Program-made: the position numbers and the translations under genes
In this document: positions 1-8,315 of the stretch, piece by piece
Layout of the letters: each line of letters starts with the position of its first letter
Position numbering within the stretch: position 1 is the first letter of the stretch
DNA from: an uncultured Bacteroidales bacterium
GTDB lineage: Bacteria; Bacteroidota; Bacteroidia; Bacteroidales; UBA932
Assembly (NCBI GenBank): GCA_900545245.1
Contig: UQYV01000056.1
Span: 1 to 13,005 of the forward strand
Reading direction: 5' to 3'
DNA: 13,005 nucleotides
Notes under the pieces: model-generated
Database searches by the model: none
Told to the model about the DNA's origin: nothing
Seen by the model: the letters and a program-made list of their open reading frames with translations, nothing else

Positions 1-4
1 CGGC

Positions 5-34
5 CAACACCGGCGGGCTAGCCCGCCGGTGTTG
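5..34. terminator. GC-rich 30-bp perfect palindrome, probable terminator of the upstream gene
   Basis: Positions 5-34 read identically on both strands, centred on TA at 19/20, and are almost entirely G+C. As RNA this would form a very stable stem of up to about 13 bp with a minimal loop. The following bases (TTGCACTTCTATCTTG) are only moderately T-rich, so it is not a textbook intrinsic terminator. Its place about 100 nt before fecR and right at the window edge suggests the 3' end of an upstream gene, perhaps the cognate sigma factor. A protein-binding site is the alternative. Confidence 0.5.
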
Positions 35-136
35 CACTTCTATCTTGAATCTTCAAAAATTATGTTGTAATCGTTTTCTCGTTCCTTTATATATGTAACG
101 AAACTAACCGATTATATATAATTGAGACAAAATACG

Positions 137-1090
137 ATGAAAAAAATGGACAACGAGACACTCTTCCGCTACTTCAGTGCGAAAACTACGGAAGAAGAGG
201 AACGCAGAATCAACGACTGGCTGCTCGACGATGTCGAAAATGAAAAGAAACTGCATTCAGCCTACGACCTTTGGGAAGCGATGCTCTTCAAAGGCTCCGG
301 CTACGACTCGGCTTCGAAAACCCCATCAAAGCGCAGACGGAATATCCGCAGGTGGAGCCTTGCAGTTCTCAATGCCGCTGCAATCGCAATGGTGTTCTTT
401 GTCGCAAAACATCTTGTCACAGTCAGTGAAGACAACGCCCTTGCCTCGACAATCAACACAATCGAAGTACCTGACGGCGGAAAAATGGACATCATCCTCT
501 CCGACGGCACAAAGGTATGCCTCAATGCCGGCGCAAGACTCGACTATCCGTTGCGCTTCGCCCGCGACTCCAGACAGGTCAGCGTCAGTGGAGAAGCCTG
601 GTTTGAGGTTGCTCACGACGCGGACAAACCGTTCACAGTCAAGACATTCCTTTCCGATGTTGAGGTGCTTGGAACAAAATTCAATCTCGACGCCGATGAA
701 AGCGCCGGACATTTTTCCATCACACTGGCCGAGGGTAGCATAAGGCTTCGTGGCGATGCCGGAGAAAAACTGATGGTGCCCGGAGAAAAAGTGGACATCG
801 TCGGGGGGAAAATGACAACCTGCAATTACAGCCCGGAAAAGGCAAAACTTTGGATGAACGGAATCATCGATATAAGTGGGCTGACATTCCTTGAGATAAT
901 GCGTAAATTGGAAAAAAGCTTCGGGGTGAAGATTGTCGTGACATTGGACGAAATGCCGGCAATCGGATTCTCCGAGGCAGAACTCCGTCAGAGCGAAGGT
1001 GTCGAATCTGCTTTGAAATCCCTCCAGTGTGCAGGCGTACAATTCCGCTACAGCACCGATTTCAAGACCGGGACCATTTACATAAAATAA
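137..1090 (+). CDS. FecR-family anti-sigma factor (inner membrane)
   Basis: A 317-aa FecR-type anti-sigma regulator of the kind that controls Bacteroidota PULs. Residues 1-70 are a charged cytoplasmic sigma-binding region. Residues about 73-95 form one membrane helix, preceded by an Arg/Lys-rich stretch (KRRRNIRRW). Residues about 108-205 are the periplasmic FecR domain, with the typical LSDGTKVCLNAGARLDYP and GEAWFEVAHDADKPFTV signatures. Residues about 245-317 match the DUF4974-type C-terminal domain that meets the STN domain of a partner TonB-dependent receptor. I chose the ATG at 137 because it gives the usual FecR N-terminus (MKKMDNETLFRYF). An in-frame TTG lies 15 nt upstream and a second ATG at 146. 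The next gene is an STN-bearing SusC, the expected partner. No ECF sigma gene is in the window, so it is probably just to the left. Confidence 0.93.
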   Translation: MKKMDNETLFRYFSAKTTEEEERRINDWLLDDVENEKKLHSAYDLWEAMLFKGSGYDSASKTPSKRRRNIRRWSLAVLNAAAIAMVFFVAKHLVTVSEDNALASTINTIEVPDGGKMDIILSDGTKVCLNAGARLDYPLRFARDSRQVSVSGEAWFEVAHDADKPFTVKTFLSDVEVLGTKFNLDADESAGHFSITLAEGSIRLRGDAGEKLMVPGEKVDIVGGKMTTCNYSPEKAKLWMNGIIDISGLTFLEIMRKLEKSFGVKIVVTLDEMPAIGFSEAELRQSEGVESALKSLQCAGVQFRYSTDFKTGTIYIK

Positions 1091-1106
1091 GTCGGTTTCC
1101 AATCTG

Positions 1107-1183
1107 ACCGATTATAACCAAGCAATATAAACCAGATAACCGGGAGCCGGCCTCAAAAGAGGCGACTCCGTAAACCACAAATT
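1107..1183 (+). promoter_or_regulatory. susC leader with a hairpin and a repeat shared with the fecR leader
   Basis: This is most of the 93-nt gap between fecR and susC. ACCGATTATA at 1107-1116 also occurs at 107-116, just before fecR. Imperfect repeats TATAACCA (1113-1120), TATAAACCA (1126-1134) and GATAACC (1135-1141) follow. A stem-loop can then form: outer stem 1143-1146 with 1166-1169, inner stem GCCTC (1150-1154) with GAGGC (1159-1163), and loop AAAA. There is no T-tract, so it is not an ordinary terminator. It may be a promoter-proximal element plus a 5'-UTR structure controlling susC. The pairing is seen in the sequence and the role is inferred. Confidence 0.4.
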
Positions 1184-4100
1184 ATGAACACATTCCGAAT
1201 CCTACGGCGGAACTGTTGTCTGTTCTGTGTGATGATACTCTCCATCTGGTCCGCAGCTGCGGGCCGAAGAGCACAAACGGAGGACATCCGCCTGACCCTA
1301 CAGTTGAAAGAAGCCACTGTCACAGAGGCTATCGGCTGCATCAAAGAACAGAGCCCCTATCTATTTTTCATCAGTGCGACCAACCTCGACCGCAAGGTGA
1401 CGCTTTCCGTGAAGAATGAAACCATCGAAAGCGTTTGCAAAAAACTCTTCACTCCTCTGAAAATCTCTTGGAGAATCAACGGTCACTATATCTACCTCGA
1501 AGACCTTCCAGAGCAGGAAACCCGAAAACTCAGCGGCACCGTAAAGGATGAAAGCGGAGCCGGAGTGCCGGGAGTTTCGGTCTTTGTCGAAGGCACGACG
1601 ACGGGAACGACCACCGACACCGAAGGCCGTTTTTCCCTCACAATCTCGGGCGAAATGAAAAACTCCCGTCTCGAATTCAACAGCCTTGGCTATGAAATTG
1701 TCCGCCAGGCAATCGGTGAGCGCAGGAACTTCAGCGTCACTCTCCGCGAGGAAAGCGTCTCCCTCGAAGGCACTGTCGTCACGGCTCTCGGTATCAGGCG
1801 CGACCAGAAAGCCCTGAGCTACAATGTCCAGGAGGTTAATGCCGAACTGCTGACCGCCGTAAAGGACGCCAACTTCATCAACTCCCTCGCAGGAAAAGTT
1901 GCCGGTGTGACCATCAACTCCTCCTCTTCCGGAGTCGGCGGAGCGGCCAAGGTGGTCCTTCGCGGAAACAAATCCATCAGCCAGTCCTCCAACGCCCTCT
2001 ATGTCATCGACGGTGTGCCGATGTATAACTTTGGAGGCGGAGGCGGAACAGAGTTCGACTCAAGAGGAGCCACAGAGTCTATCGCCGATCTTAACCCCGA
2101 AGACATCCTGAGCATCTCCGTCCTCACCGGTGCCGCTGCCGCTGCGCTCTACGGCTCACAGGCGGCAAACGGAGCAGTGATGATAACCACCAAGAAAGGT
2201 GAGTCCGGAAAGTTAAAAGCTTCATTTTCAAGCAACACCGAATTTCTCAATCCCTTTATCCTGCCGGAGTTCCAGACGAGTTACGGAACGGGACTTAATG
2301 GGAAATCCGGTTCCAGCGGGATTTACAGCTATGGCTCCTACATTCCCGAAAGTTCCCGCTACAACTACTCCCCAAGGCAATATTTCAAAACCGGACACAC
2401 ATACACAAATGCCTTTTCCATCAGTGGAGGAACAGACCGCAACCAGACATACTTCTCTGCTGCTGCGGTCAATTCCGACGGCATAATCCCGAACAACAAA
2501 TACGACCGTTACAATTTCACTTTTCGCAATACGAGCCATTTTCTGAACGACAAACTCAGAATTGACGCCTCGGCGAGCTACATCATCCAACGGGACCAGA
2601 ATATGACCAATCAGGGTGTGTATTCCAACCCTTTAGTGCCGGCATATCTCTTCCCCCGTGGAAATGATTTTGAAGTTTACCGCAGTTTTGAGCGTTACAA
2701 TTCGGGCACGAAGTTGATGGAGCAATTCTGGAACGAAGACCTTGTGGGAGACCTGCGTATGCAAAACCCCTATTGGATAAACTACCGCAACCTCCGCAAT
2801 AACGACAAAAAGCGTTATATGCTTTCGCTTTCAGCAAGTTACGACATTCTCGACTGGCTGAATGTGGCCGGGCGTGTCCGCATAGACAACGCAAACAATC
2901 TCTTCACACAAAAACTGTTCGCTTCGTCCAATGCGACCATCACAGAAGGCGGTAACAACGGACATTACACGGAAGCACGCACAAACGACACCCAGACCTA
3001 CGCCGACATTATGGTCAATGTTGACAAAACCTTCGCACAAGACTACAGCATTGTCGCAAACCTCGGAGCTTCAATCAATTACATCTCATCCGACGAACTG
3101 CGCTACGGCGGACCGATTCAAGAAAACGGACTTGCGAACGTTTTCAATGTCTTCGATCTGGACGATGTGAAGAAACGCGCCACCAAAAGCGGATGGCACG
3201 ACGAGACTCAGTCTGTTTTCGGAAGCATAGAGTTCGGTTGGAAAAAATCTCTCTTTCTCACCCTCACGGGGCGTAACGACTGGGCTTCCCAACTCGCAGG
3301 GTCCAATCAATCATCCTTCTTCTATCCTTCTGCAGGTCTTTCCTGGGTGCCTACGGGTCTATGGGATATGGGAGCACTCGGCTACCTCAAATTCAGGGGC
3401 TCAGTCGCATCGGTGGGTATGCCGTTCCCGCGCTTCCTCACAATGCCGACCTTCGAATATGACGCGACCAACAAAATCTGGAAGGACAAAACTCACTATC
3501 CCATCGGAGACTTGAAACCTGAACGCACCCTCACCTACGAACTCGGTCTTGAGGCGCGTTTATGGCAGGACTTCAGCATAAACCTGTCCTGGTATATGGC
3601 AGACACCTACAATCAGACATTCGACCCTCATCTCCCTCCATCTTCCGGCTACACCACCATCTACCTTCAGACCGGTAGTGTCCGCAACACCGGAGTCGAG
3701 GCGAGTTTGGGTTACAATCACAGTTGGCACGGTTTCACTTGGGACAGTAATTTCACCTTCAGTTGGAACAAAAACGAAATCACCTCTCTTGCTGACAATG
3801 CCATAAACCCGATTACGGGAGAGCCGCTCAATCTCGACAGACTTGAAATCAAAGGACTCGGAAAGGCGAAATACATACTCAAGAAAGGAGGTACGCTCGG
3901 CGACCTCTACACCACTTCGCGACTGAAACATAATGAAAAAGGATTCATCGACATCGATGATGCCGGACAGGTGAGCGTTTTGGATTCGGGAAGCGAAATT
4001 TTCCTCGGGACAGTTTTCCCTAAATACAATCTCGCTTGGCGTAACGACCTGAGTTATAAGGGACTGCACTTCGGATTCCTGCTCAGTGGAAGAATCGGTG

Positions 4101-4513
4101 GCATCGTTTACTCCGCGACTCAGGCAAATCTCGACTTCTACGGAGTTTCCAAATCTTCCGCTGCTGCCCGCGATGCGGGAGGAGTGGTTGTCAATGACAG
4201 AGCTGTGGTTGACGCACAGAAATGGTTCCAGACCATCGGTTCACAGAGCGGGTTGCCGCAGTATTACACCTATTCTGCAACAAACTTCCGTCTCCAGGAA
4301 CTCTCCTTAGGTTACACTCTTCCGGGCAAATGGTTCAAAAACAAATGCCTCCTCACCATTTCCGCTGTAGGACACAACCTTCTGATGTTCTACTGCAAGG
4401 CTCCGTTCGACCCCGAGTCAATCGCCTCCACAGGCAACAATTATCAGGGAATCGACTACTTTATGATGCCTTCACTACGCAGTATGGGCCTCAATATCAA
4501 ATTGGATTTTTAA
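1184..4513 (+). CDS. SusC-like TonB-dependent outer-membrane transporter with STN signalling domain
   Basis: A 1109-aa SusC/RagA-family transporter, of normal length for the class. The N-terminal signal peptide has a hydrophobic core at about residues 11-26. Residues about 38-106 are an STN domain (ATVTEAIGCIKEQSPYLFF), residues about 115-192 a carboxypeptidase-regulatory-like beta sandwich (GTVKDESGAGVPGVSVFVEG), and a TonB-box-like VVTALGI lies at 198-204. The plug runs to about residue 338, with the hallmark YVIDGVPM and LYGSQAANGAVMITTKKG. The rest is a 22-strand-type barrel ending in SMGLNIKLDF with a terminal Phe, the outer-membrane insertion signal. It should import the oligosaccharide captured by the SusD-like partner 24 nt downstream, powered by TonB. 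The STN domain implies signalling to the FecR protein encoded upstream. No frameshift or internal stop is seen. Confidence 0.97.
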   Translation: MNTFRILRRNCCLFCVMILSIWSAAAGRRAQTEDIRLTLQLKEATVTEAIGCIKEQSPYLFFISATNLDRKVTLSVKNETIESVCKKLFTPLKISWRINGHYIYLEDLPEQETRKLSGTVKDESGAGVPGVSVFVEGTTTGTTTDTEGRFSLTISGEMKNSRLEFNSLGYEIVRQAIGERRNFSVTLREESVSLEGTVVTALGIRRDQKALSYNVQEVNAELLTAVKDANFINSLAGKVAGVTINSSSSGVGGAAKVVLRGNKSISQSSNALYVIDGVPMYNFGGGGGTEFDSRGATESIADLNPEDILSISVLTGAAAAALYGSQAANGAVMITTKKGESGKLKASFSSNTEFLNPFILPEFQTSYGTGLNGKSGSSGIYSYGSYIPESSRYNYSPRQYFKTGHTYTNAFSISGGTDRNQTYFSAAAVNSDGIIPNNKYDRYNFTFRNTSHFLNDKLRIDASASYIIQRDQNMTNQGVYSNPLVPAYLFPRGNDFEVYRSFERYNSGTKLMEQFWNEDLVGDLRMQNPYWINYRNLRNNDKKRYMLSLSASYDILDWLNVAGRVRIDNANNLFTQKLFASSNATITEGGNNGHYTEARTNDTQTYADIMVNVDKTFAQDYSIVANLGASINYISSDELRYGGPIQENGLANVFNVFDLDDVKKRATKSGWHDETQSVFGSIEFGWKKSLFLTLTGRNDWASQLAGSNQSSFFYPSAGLSWVPTGLWDMGALGYLKFRGSVASVGMPFPRFLTMPTFEYDATNKIWKDKTHYPIGDLKPERTLTYELGLEARLWQDFSINLSWYMADTYNQTFDPHLPPSSGYTTIYLQTGSVRNTGVEASLGYNHSWHGFTWDSNFTFSWNKNEITSLADNAINPITGEPLNLDRLEIKGLGKAKYILKKGGTLGDLYTTSRLKHNEKGFIDIDDAGQVSVLDSGSEIFLGTVFPKYNLAWRNDLSYKGLHFGFLLSGRIGGIVYSATQANLDFYGVSKSSAAARDAGGVVVNDRAVVDAQKWFQTIGSQSGLPQYYTYSATNFRLQELSLGYTLPGKWFKNKCLLTISAVGHNLLMFYCKAPFDPESIASTGNNYQGIDYFMMPSLRSMGLNIKLDF

Positions 4514-4537
4514 GATTTGTCAAAACATAGAACAGCT

Positions 4538-6112
4538 ATGAAATATAAATCAATAATAATATCTATCCTGTCGCTGCTGCTTCTGTCCTGCACCGGGCGT
4601 TTTGAATATCTCAACACGAACCCGAATCAGGTGAACCAAGAGCAGATGCAGGCAAACAACTACATAGTCGGGACCAAAGTGGTGGCGCTGCAAAGCCTTG
4701 TCATTCCTGTTCAGGAACATCAATACCAGTTCCAGGAAAGCCTTATGGGCAATCCGTTCGCAGGATATATGGGCTCGACCGTCGACACATGGCAGGCCCG
4801 CTGGGAAACTTTCAACCCGAGCGGTGACTGGAGACGCACCACATTCACTGATGTGATGACCAATTTCTATGCTCCATATCGGGGCATATTGAACGGCACC
4901 GACGACGAAGTGGCTGTCGCATTCGCCAATCTCTTCCGTGTCGCCGTGATGCAAAGGCTCACGGATGCCTACGGCCCCATCCCATACAGCAATGTCCTGA
5001 CAAATGAAAAAGTAACCGTAAAATACGACTCCCAGCAGGATGTTTACAATGCTATGTTCAAAGAACTCGACGCCGCAATCAAGGCGTTCTCGGACAACCT
5101 GAGCACCCAGTCTTCCTCTTGGGCGAAGTATGACAGAGTCTATTATGGAGATATATCCAAATGGCTGAAATATGCCAACTCTCTGAAACTCAGAATGGCG
5201 ATGAGGGTGAGTTATGTCGCCCCGGAACTGGCCCGGGAAAAAGCCTCTGAAGCCGTAGCCTCCGGCGCGCTCATCATCACAAATGCGGACAATGCCTACA
5301 TCCACCCTGTGGAAAACAAGCTTGCCCTCATCTACAACGACTGGAACGACCACCGCGCGGCAGCAGACATAATCAGCTATATGAACGGATACAAAGACCC
5401 GCGTCGCGAGAAAATGTTCATCAAGAATCATCCTTCTGCCAATGAAGAAAGCGAACGTAAATATGCCGGTTTGCGTATAGGGTCCACCGTATCCAAAAAA
5501 TCTGCATTCGTTGACGGTTATTCCAATATGGCAGTAAGTTCAGGCGACCCTCTGCTATGGATGAATGCTGCGGAGACAAACTTCCTTCTCTCAGAATATG
5601 AACTACGCTTCACTAAAGACAACGCCAAGGCAAAAGAATACTATGAACAGGGAGTCATCCTTTCCTTTGAAGAGAGAGGGGCAACCGGTGCGGAGGACTA
5701 TCTTTCCAACACCACCGACACCCCTGAACTCTACATTGATCCGCTCGGAAACTATAGCGCCGAGAGAAAAATGAGTGAATGTAAGACAGCTTGGGAAACG
5801 GCCTCCGACGAAGAGGGACATCTCGAACAAATCATCACCCAGAAATGGATTGCCATCTTCCCGCTCGGCAATGAAGCTTGGGCGGAATACCGCAGGACGG
5901 GCTATCCTAAGCTTCTGCCGGCTGTGCAGAACCTCGGACCTGACAAACTCGACCTTGACCATCATGCCAGACGGCTCGTTTATCCTGTGGAAGAATATAC
6001 GTCCAACGGGGTCAACCTCAATGAGGCCATATCCATACTTGAAAGCGAATCGTCTTCCGGAGGCGGCGACGCAATGTCCACCCGTCTTTGGTGGGATGTT
6101 AAACCTTATTAA
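4538..6112 (+). CDS. SusD/RagB-like surface glycan-binding lipoprotein
   Basis: A 524-aa SusD/RagB-family lipoprotein, the lid and glycan-binding partner of the upstream SusC. The ATG at 4538 gives a clean lipoprotein signal (MKYKSIIISILSLLLLSC, lipidated Cys18). An in-frame TTG 21 nt upstream would add a non-hydrophobic tail and is unlikely. Helical TPR-like signatures are present: RLTDAYGPIPYSNV at 140-153 and WLKYANSLKLRMAMRVSYV at about 209-227. Near the C-terminus are QKWIAIFPLGNEAWAEYRRTG and a YPVEEYTSN segment, typical of the SusD-like_2 group. The mature N-terminus (TGRFEYLNTNPNQ) is also typical. It lies 24 nt after susC, so the two are certainly co-transcribed. The order of the following genes resembles the N-glycan PUL containing BT_3984 of B. 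thetaiotaomicron (from memory). Confidence 0.95.
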   Translation: MKYKSIIISILSLLLLSCTGRFEYLNTNPNQVNQEQMQANNYIVGTKVVALQSLVIPVQEHQYQFQESLMGNPFAGYMGSTVDTWQARWETFNPSGDWRRTTFTDVMTNFYAPYRGILNGTDDEVAVAFANLFRVAVMQRLTDAYGPIPYSNVLTNEKVTVKYDSQQDVYNAMFKELDAAIKAFSDNLSTQSSSWAKYDRVYYGDISKWLKYANSLKLRMAMRVSYVAPELAREKASEAVASGALIITNADNAYIHPVENKLALIYNDWNDHRAAADIISYMNGYKDPRREKMFIKNHPSANEESERKYAGLRIGSTVSKKSAFVDGYSNMAVSSGDPLLWMNAAETNFLLSEYELRFTKDNAKAKEYYEQGVILSFEERGATGAEDYLSNTTDTPELYIDPLGNYSAERKMSECKTAWETASDEEGHLEQIITQKWIAIFPLGNEAWAEYRRTGYPKLLPAVQNLGPDKLDLDHHARRLVYPVEEYTSNGVNLNEAISILESESSSGGGDAMSTRLWWDVKPY

Positions 6113-6121
6113 CGCAAGATT

Positions 6122-6976
6122 ATGATGAAATCAAAGACAATAATAATCCCAATCCTTGCACTTCTCCTGCTTGCAGGATGTTCGAAATGGAACACGACGG
6201 AGCCGGTGGGCACTGACACCAGTCACCCTTGGGACCGCGACCCTCAATTGTGGGAAGAATATTGGGAGAGCCTCCGCGCCTACAAGCAGCGCAAGCACAG
6301 TCTCGTCTATGTCCGTTTCGACAATGCGGCAGAAAAACCGGGTAGCGAAAAGAACTTTATGCGCTGCCTTCCGGACTCGCTCGACTTTGTTTCGCTGACA
6401 AATGCCGGGAATTTCTCCGCCTATGACGCTGAAGATATGCAGTGGATGCGAAAAGTGGGGACCAAGGTCCTCTATCAGATAGACCTTTCCAAAGAAGTCG
6501 ATTTCGGCAATGCGATAAAGATTGTCAAGGACAATTCTCTGGATGGCTTTTCGATTGTCGGGGGCATCAAATCCGGCGGCGACAAAATTTCCGATGCCCT
6601 GTCAAAGCTCCACGGCAACGGACTACTTGTCCTCGAAGGCTATCCGGCCATTCTGACGGAAGAAGAAATCGGCAAAATCGATCTGTTTGTCCTGCCATCC
6701 GAAAGGGCCGTGAACTCTTACTCCTTGAGCAATCTGATTCAGGATGCGTTGGAATGCGGGGTGTCGAGAGATAAAATCCTCCTTGCAGCCTCTTTCGGCG
6801 GCAGTTGGTACGACGAATCCAATGCCGAAAAGTCTGTAGTTCCGTCAATGGCGGAGAATGTAATCAAGTTCGGACCTCTCGCAGGACTTGCCCTCTACGA
6901 CATAATGTCGGACTACTACCACTACGATGGTAACTGGCTAAGTTTAAGAACAACTATTTCAAGACTCAACCCATAA
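6122..6976 (+). CDS. GH18-fold lipoprotein lacking catalytic residues (BT_3985-like)
   Basis: A 284-aa lipoprotein with signal ending LLLLAGC (Cys20 from the first ATG). ATGs at 6122 and 6125 are both possible starts. The body looks like a short GH18 TIM barrel: core strands HSLVYVRFD (59-67), LDFVSLTN (87-94), KVLYQIDLS (115-123) and DGFSIVGG (141-148), and a C-terminal LAGLALYDIMSDYYHYDG typical of Bacteroidota GH18-like proteins. The position of the GH18 DGxDxDxE motif reads D-G-F-S-I-V-G-G at 141-148, so the catalytic Glu and the assisting acids are gone. Hydrolysis by the GH18 mechanism is not expected, and a glycan-binding role at the surface is inferred. It starts 9 nt after the susD stop and ends 4 nt before the next gene, so it belongs to the operon. 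Confidence 0.8.
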   Translation: MMKSKTIIIPILALLLLAGCSKWNTTEPVGTDTSHPWDRDPQLWEEYWESLRAYKQRKHSLVYVRFDNAAEKPGSEKNFMRCLPDSLDFVSLTNAGNFSAYDAEDMQWMRKVGTKVLYQIDLSKEVDFGNAIKIVKDNSLDGFSIVGGIKSGGDKISDALSKLHGNGLLVLEGYPAILTEEEIGKIDLFVLPSERAVNSYSLSNLIQDALECGVSRDKILLAASFGGSWYDESNAEKSVVPSMAENVIKFGPLAGLALYDIMSDYYHYDGNWLSLRTTISRLNP

Positions 6977-6980
6977 CAAG

Positions 6981-8303
6981 ATGAAACACAGAATTATAAT
7001 ACTTATGCTGCTTTTGGCTGCCACTTCCTGCGACCGCTTCTCGGTGGCTGACAGAGTCTTCGATAACTCGGTCTATCTCGACGTGAGCGCATTTGACCGC
7101 ATTCAGACAGCTACATTCAGCAACACGGTGAATGTTGCTGTGAAGGAACTTTCAGTAAAGCTTTCCTACCCGGCCGACAAAGACATAAGCGCCACAATCT
7201 CCGTGGACGAGAGTCTTGTTCCCGAGTACAACAGCAGATATGGCACGGACTATCAGATGCTTCCTGCCACTTTCCTTGATTTTGACGGAAAAACAGTCAC
7301 AATCAGTGCAGGCAAAGTCAGCTCTGAAAAAGTCGTCATCGGTTTCAAAAATCTGATGGGAGAAGGAGACGAGCAGACCGGAGCGATGGAAATCGACAAG
7401 ACCTGGCTGCTCCCCGTCACTCTTCATTCCGACGACATCGAAATTATGAAAAGTTCAGCGACAGCCTACTACCTTGTCAAACGCTCTTCAGCCATCACCG
7501 TGGCAGTCCAGCTGACTGACGATTTCATTTGTTTCCCTCGTCTTGACGACCCTGCCGAAACCGAATTGAAAGCCGTCTATAACGACCTCACTGCCGTGAC
7601 ATACGAAGCCCTTGTTTACATCGACAAATACGACACGGACAATGTGAGCATTTCCACCATTATGGGCGTGGAACAATATCTTCTGCTCCGTATCGGTGAC
7701 GCGAATTTCGAACGTCAGCAACTCCAGTTCGACGGCTCCGGAAGCGGCACCCAGTTCGGAAAGATTCCGTCCAAATCGGATGCTGCCAAAAAGCTCTCCA
7801 CCGGGCAATGGTACCACGTCGCCACAACTTACGACCAGGCCACCCGCATCGCCCGCATCTACCTCAACGGAAAACTGCTCGACGAGGCCAAAGATGTCGG
7901 TGTTGCAGGCTCAAGTTCGGAAAACCGCATCAGGCTCGCGCCTCGTGTCACCGAGAACGGAAAAGCCGGAGAGGGCTACTGCTTCCTCGTGGGTAATTCC
8001 TACAACCCTAACCGTTCGCTGCAAGGCAAAATTGCCGAAATCCGGGTTTGGAGAACTGCCCGCAGCGGACAGGAAATATGGAACAATATGTACCGTATCG
8101 ATGCGCCTGAATCCCAGGAAGACCTCATAGGCTATTGGAAGTGTAACGACGGCAAGGGCGACACTGTCACCGACTATTCCCGATACAAGAATCACGGAAA
8201 ATTCGGTGCCAAGGAGCAGTGGCAGATTACCACAGGAATATCCGTGGAAAAAAAAGAACCCGAATGGGCGACAAATGTAGAAATACCTGAAATCAACAAA
8301 TAG
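6981..8303 (+). CDS. DUF1735 + LamG-type lipoprotein, probable surface glycan-binding protein (BT_3986-like)
   Basis: A 440-aa lipoprotein with lipobox AATSC (Cys17). Residues about 25-165 fit DUF1735: repeated beta strands, YNSRYGTDYQMLPATFLDF at 83-101, and TWLLPVTLHS at 141-150. Residues about 170-410 form a concanavalin/LamG jelly roll (Laminin_G_3 type). Its marks are QWYHVATTYD at 276-285, ARIYLNGKLLDEA at 291-303, LQGKIAEIRVWRTAR at 347-361 and GYWKCNDGKGDTVTDYS at 384-400. No catalytic motif is visible, so a non-catalytic glycan-binding role on the cell surface is inferred from the fold and the PUL setting. It sits 4 nt after the GH18-like gene, and its TAG stop overlaps the ribosome-binding site of the next gene, which also has a DUF1735 domain. 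Confidence 0.88.
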   Translation: MKHRIIILMLLLAATSCDRFSVADRVFDNSVYLDVSAFDRIQTATFSNTVNVAVKELSVKLSYPADKDISATISVDESLVPEYNSRYGTDYQMLPATFLDFDGKTVTISAGKVSSEKVVIGFKNLMGEGDEQTGAMEIDKTWLLPVTLHSDDIEIMKSSATAYYLVKRSSAITVAVQLTDDFICFPRLDDPAETELKAVYNDLTAVTYEALVYIDKYDTDNVSISTIMGVEQYLLLRIGDANFERQQLQFDGSGSGTQFGKIPSKSDAAKKLSTGQWYHVATTYDQATRIARIYLNGKLLDEAKDVGVAGSSSENRIRLAPRVTENGKAGEGYCFLVGNSYNPNRSLQGKIAEIRVWRTARSGQEIWNNMYRIDAPESQEDLIGYWKCNDGKGDTVTDYSRYKNHGKFGAKEQWQITTGISVEKKEPEWATNVEIPEINK

Positions 8304-8307
8304 GAGG
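8302..8307 (+). promoter_or_regulatory. Strong Shine-Dalgarno AGGAGG
   Basis: A full AGGAGG overlaps the TAG stop of the preceding gene (8301-8303) and lies 8 nt before the ATG at 8316. This decides the start of the next gene. The in-frame TTG at 8310 is only 2 nt from the motif and cannot use it well. Such a complete SD is unusual in Bacteroidota, whose starts are generally A-rich without SD, as at the other genes here. Confidence 0.75.
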
Positions 8308-8315
8308 AATTGAGT

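Noticed and set aside
61..121. Possible promoter with TATATATG before fecR
   Set aside because: The area is AT-rich, but neither a TAnnTTTG -7 box nor a TTTG -33 box at correct spacing can be placed with confidence.
326..1102. Long minus-strand open frame opposite fecR (258 codons)
   Set aside because: It is the antisense shadow of a clear FecR gene; its translation is Cys/His-rich without any known domain.
4550..5431. Long minus-strand open frame opposite susD (293 codons)
   Set aside because: It lies fully within the SusD-like gene on the other strand; the plus-strand product has unmistakable family motifs.
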